From positions 248,001 to 312,000 of the forward strand of contig CAWJLS010000007.1 in assembly GCA_963843755.1 (NCBI GenBank): a stretch of DNA of 64,000 nt. Direction: 5' to 3'. Position 1 is the first letter of the stretch; the number at the start of each line of letters is the position of its first letter. Positions 62,869 through 64,000 of the stretch are shown one piece after another. Source of the stretch: CAWJLS01 sp963843755 (GTDB lineage Bacteria; Acidobacteriota; Thermoanaerobaculia; Multivoradales; DATKCC01). The position numbers and the translations under genes were made by a program. Under the pieces are notes generated by a model. That model saw nothing but the letters and a program-made list of their open reading frames with translations, was not told where the DNA came from and searched no databases.

Positions 62869-63849
62869 CTACTGATCCAGGCAGGCCCCGCGCAGCGCCA
62901 CCGACAGGCGATGGAACCCGCTGTGCTCGGTCAGCACCGCGCCGTCCGAGTTGGGGAAGCGGATCGACAGGGCGCCGAACGGCATGTCGGCAGGCACCAG
63001 GTCGTCGGTGGTCAGGCTGAACGAGCTCAGGTCGGTGCGGATCTCGAACGAGCGCACGGCCTCGCCGGCCTCGTCGTAGACCGTCCCGATCGCGGTCGGC
63101 GGATCGTAGCTCGTCGCGCCGGACGGCATGTCGACCACGAAGCGGAAGCTCGAGCGGCTGGAGATCGCCGGGTTGTTGAGGAAGCGGGTGCTCCAGGCCG
63201 CGCACAGCTCGTTCTTCGGCGTGTCGAGGGACATGTCGATCAGCGTGTTGCCGGTGGAGTAGTCGGTTGCCGGGTCGATGAAGAAGAAGTCGCCGGAGAG
63301 CTTCGCGCCGCCCTGGCCGGTGTAGCCGACGGCCCCGAGCACCACCAGCCCGCGGGCGATCCCGTCGGCATCGGCCGGCAGGTCTTGGACGTCGCGCAGG
63401 TTGATCGTCTGGCTAGCGGCCGGCGCCAGCGTCACCTCCTGGTTCGCCTCGATCGAGCCGCCCAGGGCCGAGACGTAGAGGAGCCGCACCTTGACCGGGT
63501 CAGGGGATTCGTTGCGCACGGCGAGCAGCGTCGTCGAGCCGTTCGCGCTGTGGCGATCCACTTCGAAGTAGGGCACCAGGAGCACGTCCGAGACGCCGCC
63601 GGAGCGTTCCGCGATCGGTGCCAGCTCGGTTCCCGCGGCGCCGAGGAGCGACCGCAGCGAGGTCATCGCCTCGGCGCTTTTCACGCCGGAGATCCGGCCG
63701 GCGTAGGCGTCGAGGTCGGTGATCGGCTGGTCGAGGAAGCGCACGTCGACGGTTCCCGCGCCGTGCGTCTCGGCGGCCGCCGCCAGGGTGGGGGTGGCGG
63801 AGACGAGGGCGAGGAGGATCAGGTAGATGGCAGTCGAACGATGTTTCAT
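62869..63849 (-). CDS. Secreted protein of unknown function
   Basis: This 326-residue protein has a signal peptide (MKHRSTAIYLILLALVSA, cleavage near LAAAAET). The mature part looks all-beta, with TLLAVRNESPDPVKVRLLYVS and LAPAASQTINLRDV, as in an Ig-like or cell-surface beta-sandwich repeat. Two Cys (LCAAW and GACLD) may form a disulfide. ATG 63849 has a GGAGG SD; an upstream start at 63864 was dropped. It precedes the hcrA-like gene by 89 bp on the same strand but seems unrelated in function. Confidence 0.72.
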   Translation of the reverse strand: MKHRSTAIYLILLALVSATPTLAAAAETHGAGTVDVRFLDQPITDLDAYAGRISGVKSAEAMTSLRSLLGAAGTELAPIAERSGGVSDVLLVPYFEVDRHSANGSTTLLAVRNESPDPVKVRLLYVSALGGSIEANQEVTLAPAASQTINLRDVQDLPADADGIARGLVVLGAVGYTGQGGAKLSGDFFFIDPATDYSTGNTLIDMSLDTPKNELCAAWSTRFLNNPAISSRSSFRFVVDMPSGATSYDPPTAIGTVYDEAGEAVRSFEIRTDLSSFSLTTDDLVPADMPFGALSIRFPNSDGAVLTEHSGFHRLSVALRGACLDQ

Positions 63850-63930
63850 GGTCAACCTCCGCATCCGGGAGAGAGCAGGTCTCGTGCCAGGTGAGGCGCC
63901 GGGTCGCGGACCGGGGCGGATGCGGTGCTC

Positions 63931-64000
63931 TCAGGCGGTGTCGCCCCGGGGCGCGATCACCCCGGTGTCGGGAGTGGGTCCCACGGTGTCGCCGACCCTG
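63931..64000 (-). CDS. Possible 3' end of a gene entering from the right edge
   Basis: One minus-strand frame is open from the window edge to a TGA at 63931-63933 and reads ...VGDTVGPTPDTGVIAPRGDTA. The fragment is too short to name, and an open frame of this length is expected by chance in such GC-rich DNA. Confidence 0.25.
   Translation of the reverse strand, partial: RVGDTVGPTPDTGVIAPRGDTA

Overview
The window is uniformly very GC-rich bacterial DNA, densely coded, with SD-led genes and many 4-bp stop/start overlaps. The gene set suggests an anaerobic or facultative member of the Acidobacteriota, perhaps Thermoanaerobaculia-like. The pointers are a BNR-repeat glycosidase-like protein, 4-hydroxybenzoyl-CoA reductase subunits, AceK, a KamA-type radical SAM enzyme and oxygen-sensitive 2-hydroxyacyl-CoA dehydratase components. 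The taxon is an inference; there is no rRNA, tRNA or ribosomal protein gene in the window to settle it.

Layout. 0-4 kb: the 5' end of a probable isoprenyl transferase, a PLP-dependent threonine/serine dehydratase, a membrane SpoIIE-type phosphatase and a small GNAT. 4.2-8.7 kb: a MacAB-like export operon (adaptor, ATPase, two FtsX permeases). 8.9-12.8 kb: a secreted BNR-repeat protein broken by a one-base frameshift, then a hydrolase-gene remnant. 13-17.4 kb: a TPR-CHAT protease-like protein and a closely linked, AT-richer gene of unknown function. 17.4-20.1 kb: argG-argH behind a strong hairpin that covers the argG ribosome-binding site. 20.1-26.9 kb: an iron operon (Fur-family regulator, FTR1-DUF2318 fusion, two FtsX permeases, ATPase, ApbE) whose promoter carries an IscR-type palindrome; a 181-bp inverted-repeat element sits inside it. 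26.9-33.2 kb: a solute-binding-like protein with a fresh 71-bp tandem duplication at its start, a secreted protein, aceK, a KamA-family enzyme and a methyltransferase.

33.15-58.7 kb is the most remarkable part: an unbroken minus-strand operon for a nonribosomal peptide. Read 5' to 3' (right to left) it holds a small unknown protein, a free-standing carrier protein, an AMP-ligase, a PP-loop amido/thio-transferase-like protein, an asparagine synthetase, an acyl-CoA-dehydrogenase-like flavoprotein and three NRPS proteins (five C-A-T modules). It ends with two 2-hydroxyacyl-CoA dehydratase subunits and their radical-generating ATPase. The last NRPS gene overlaps the first dehydratase gene by ATGA, so the radical dehydratase appears to be part of the pathway. 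Hand-read specificity codes give module 1 unresolved, module 2 Ile/Val-like, module 3 Asn, module 4 Leu. Module 5 has a dead adenylation domain (specificity Asp, A3 loop and A10 Lys all lost). No thioesterase, reductase, transporter or PPTase is visible, so both release and the chemical role of the dehydratase are open questions.

59-64 kb: the beta and alpha subunits of a 4-hydroxybenzoyl-CoA-reductase-like molybdoenzyme (no gamma subunit in view), a secreted protein, and the possible 3' end of another gene.
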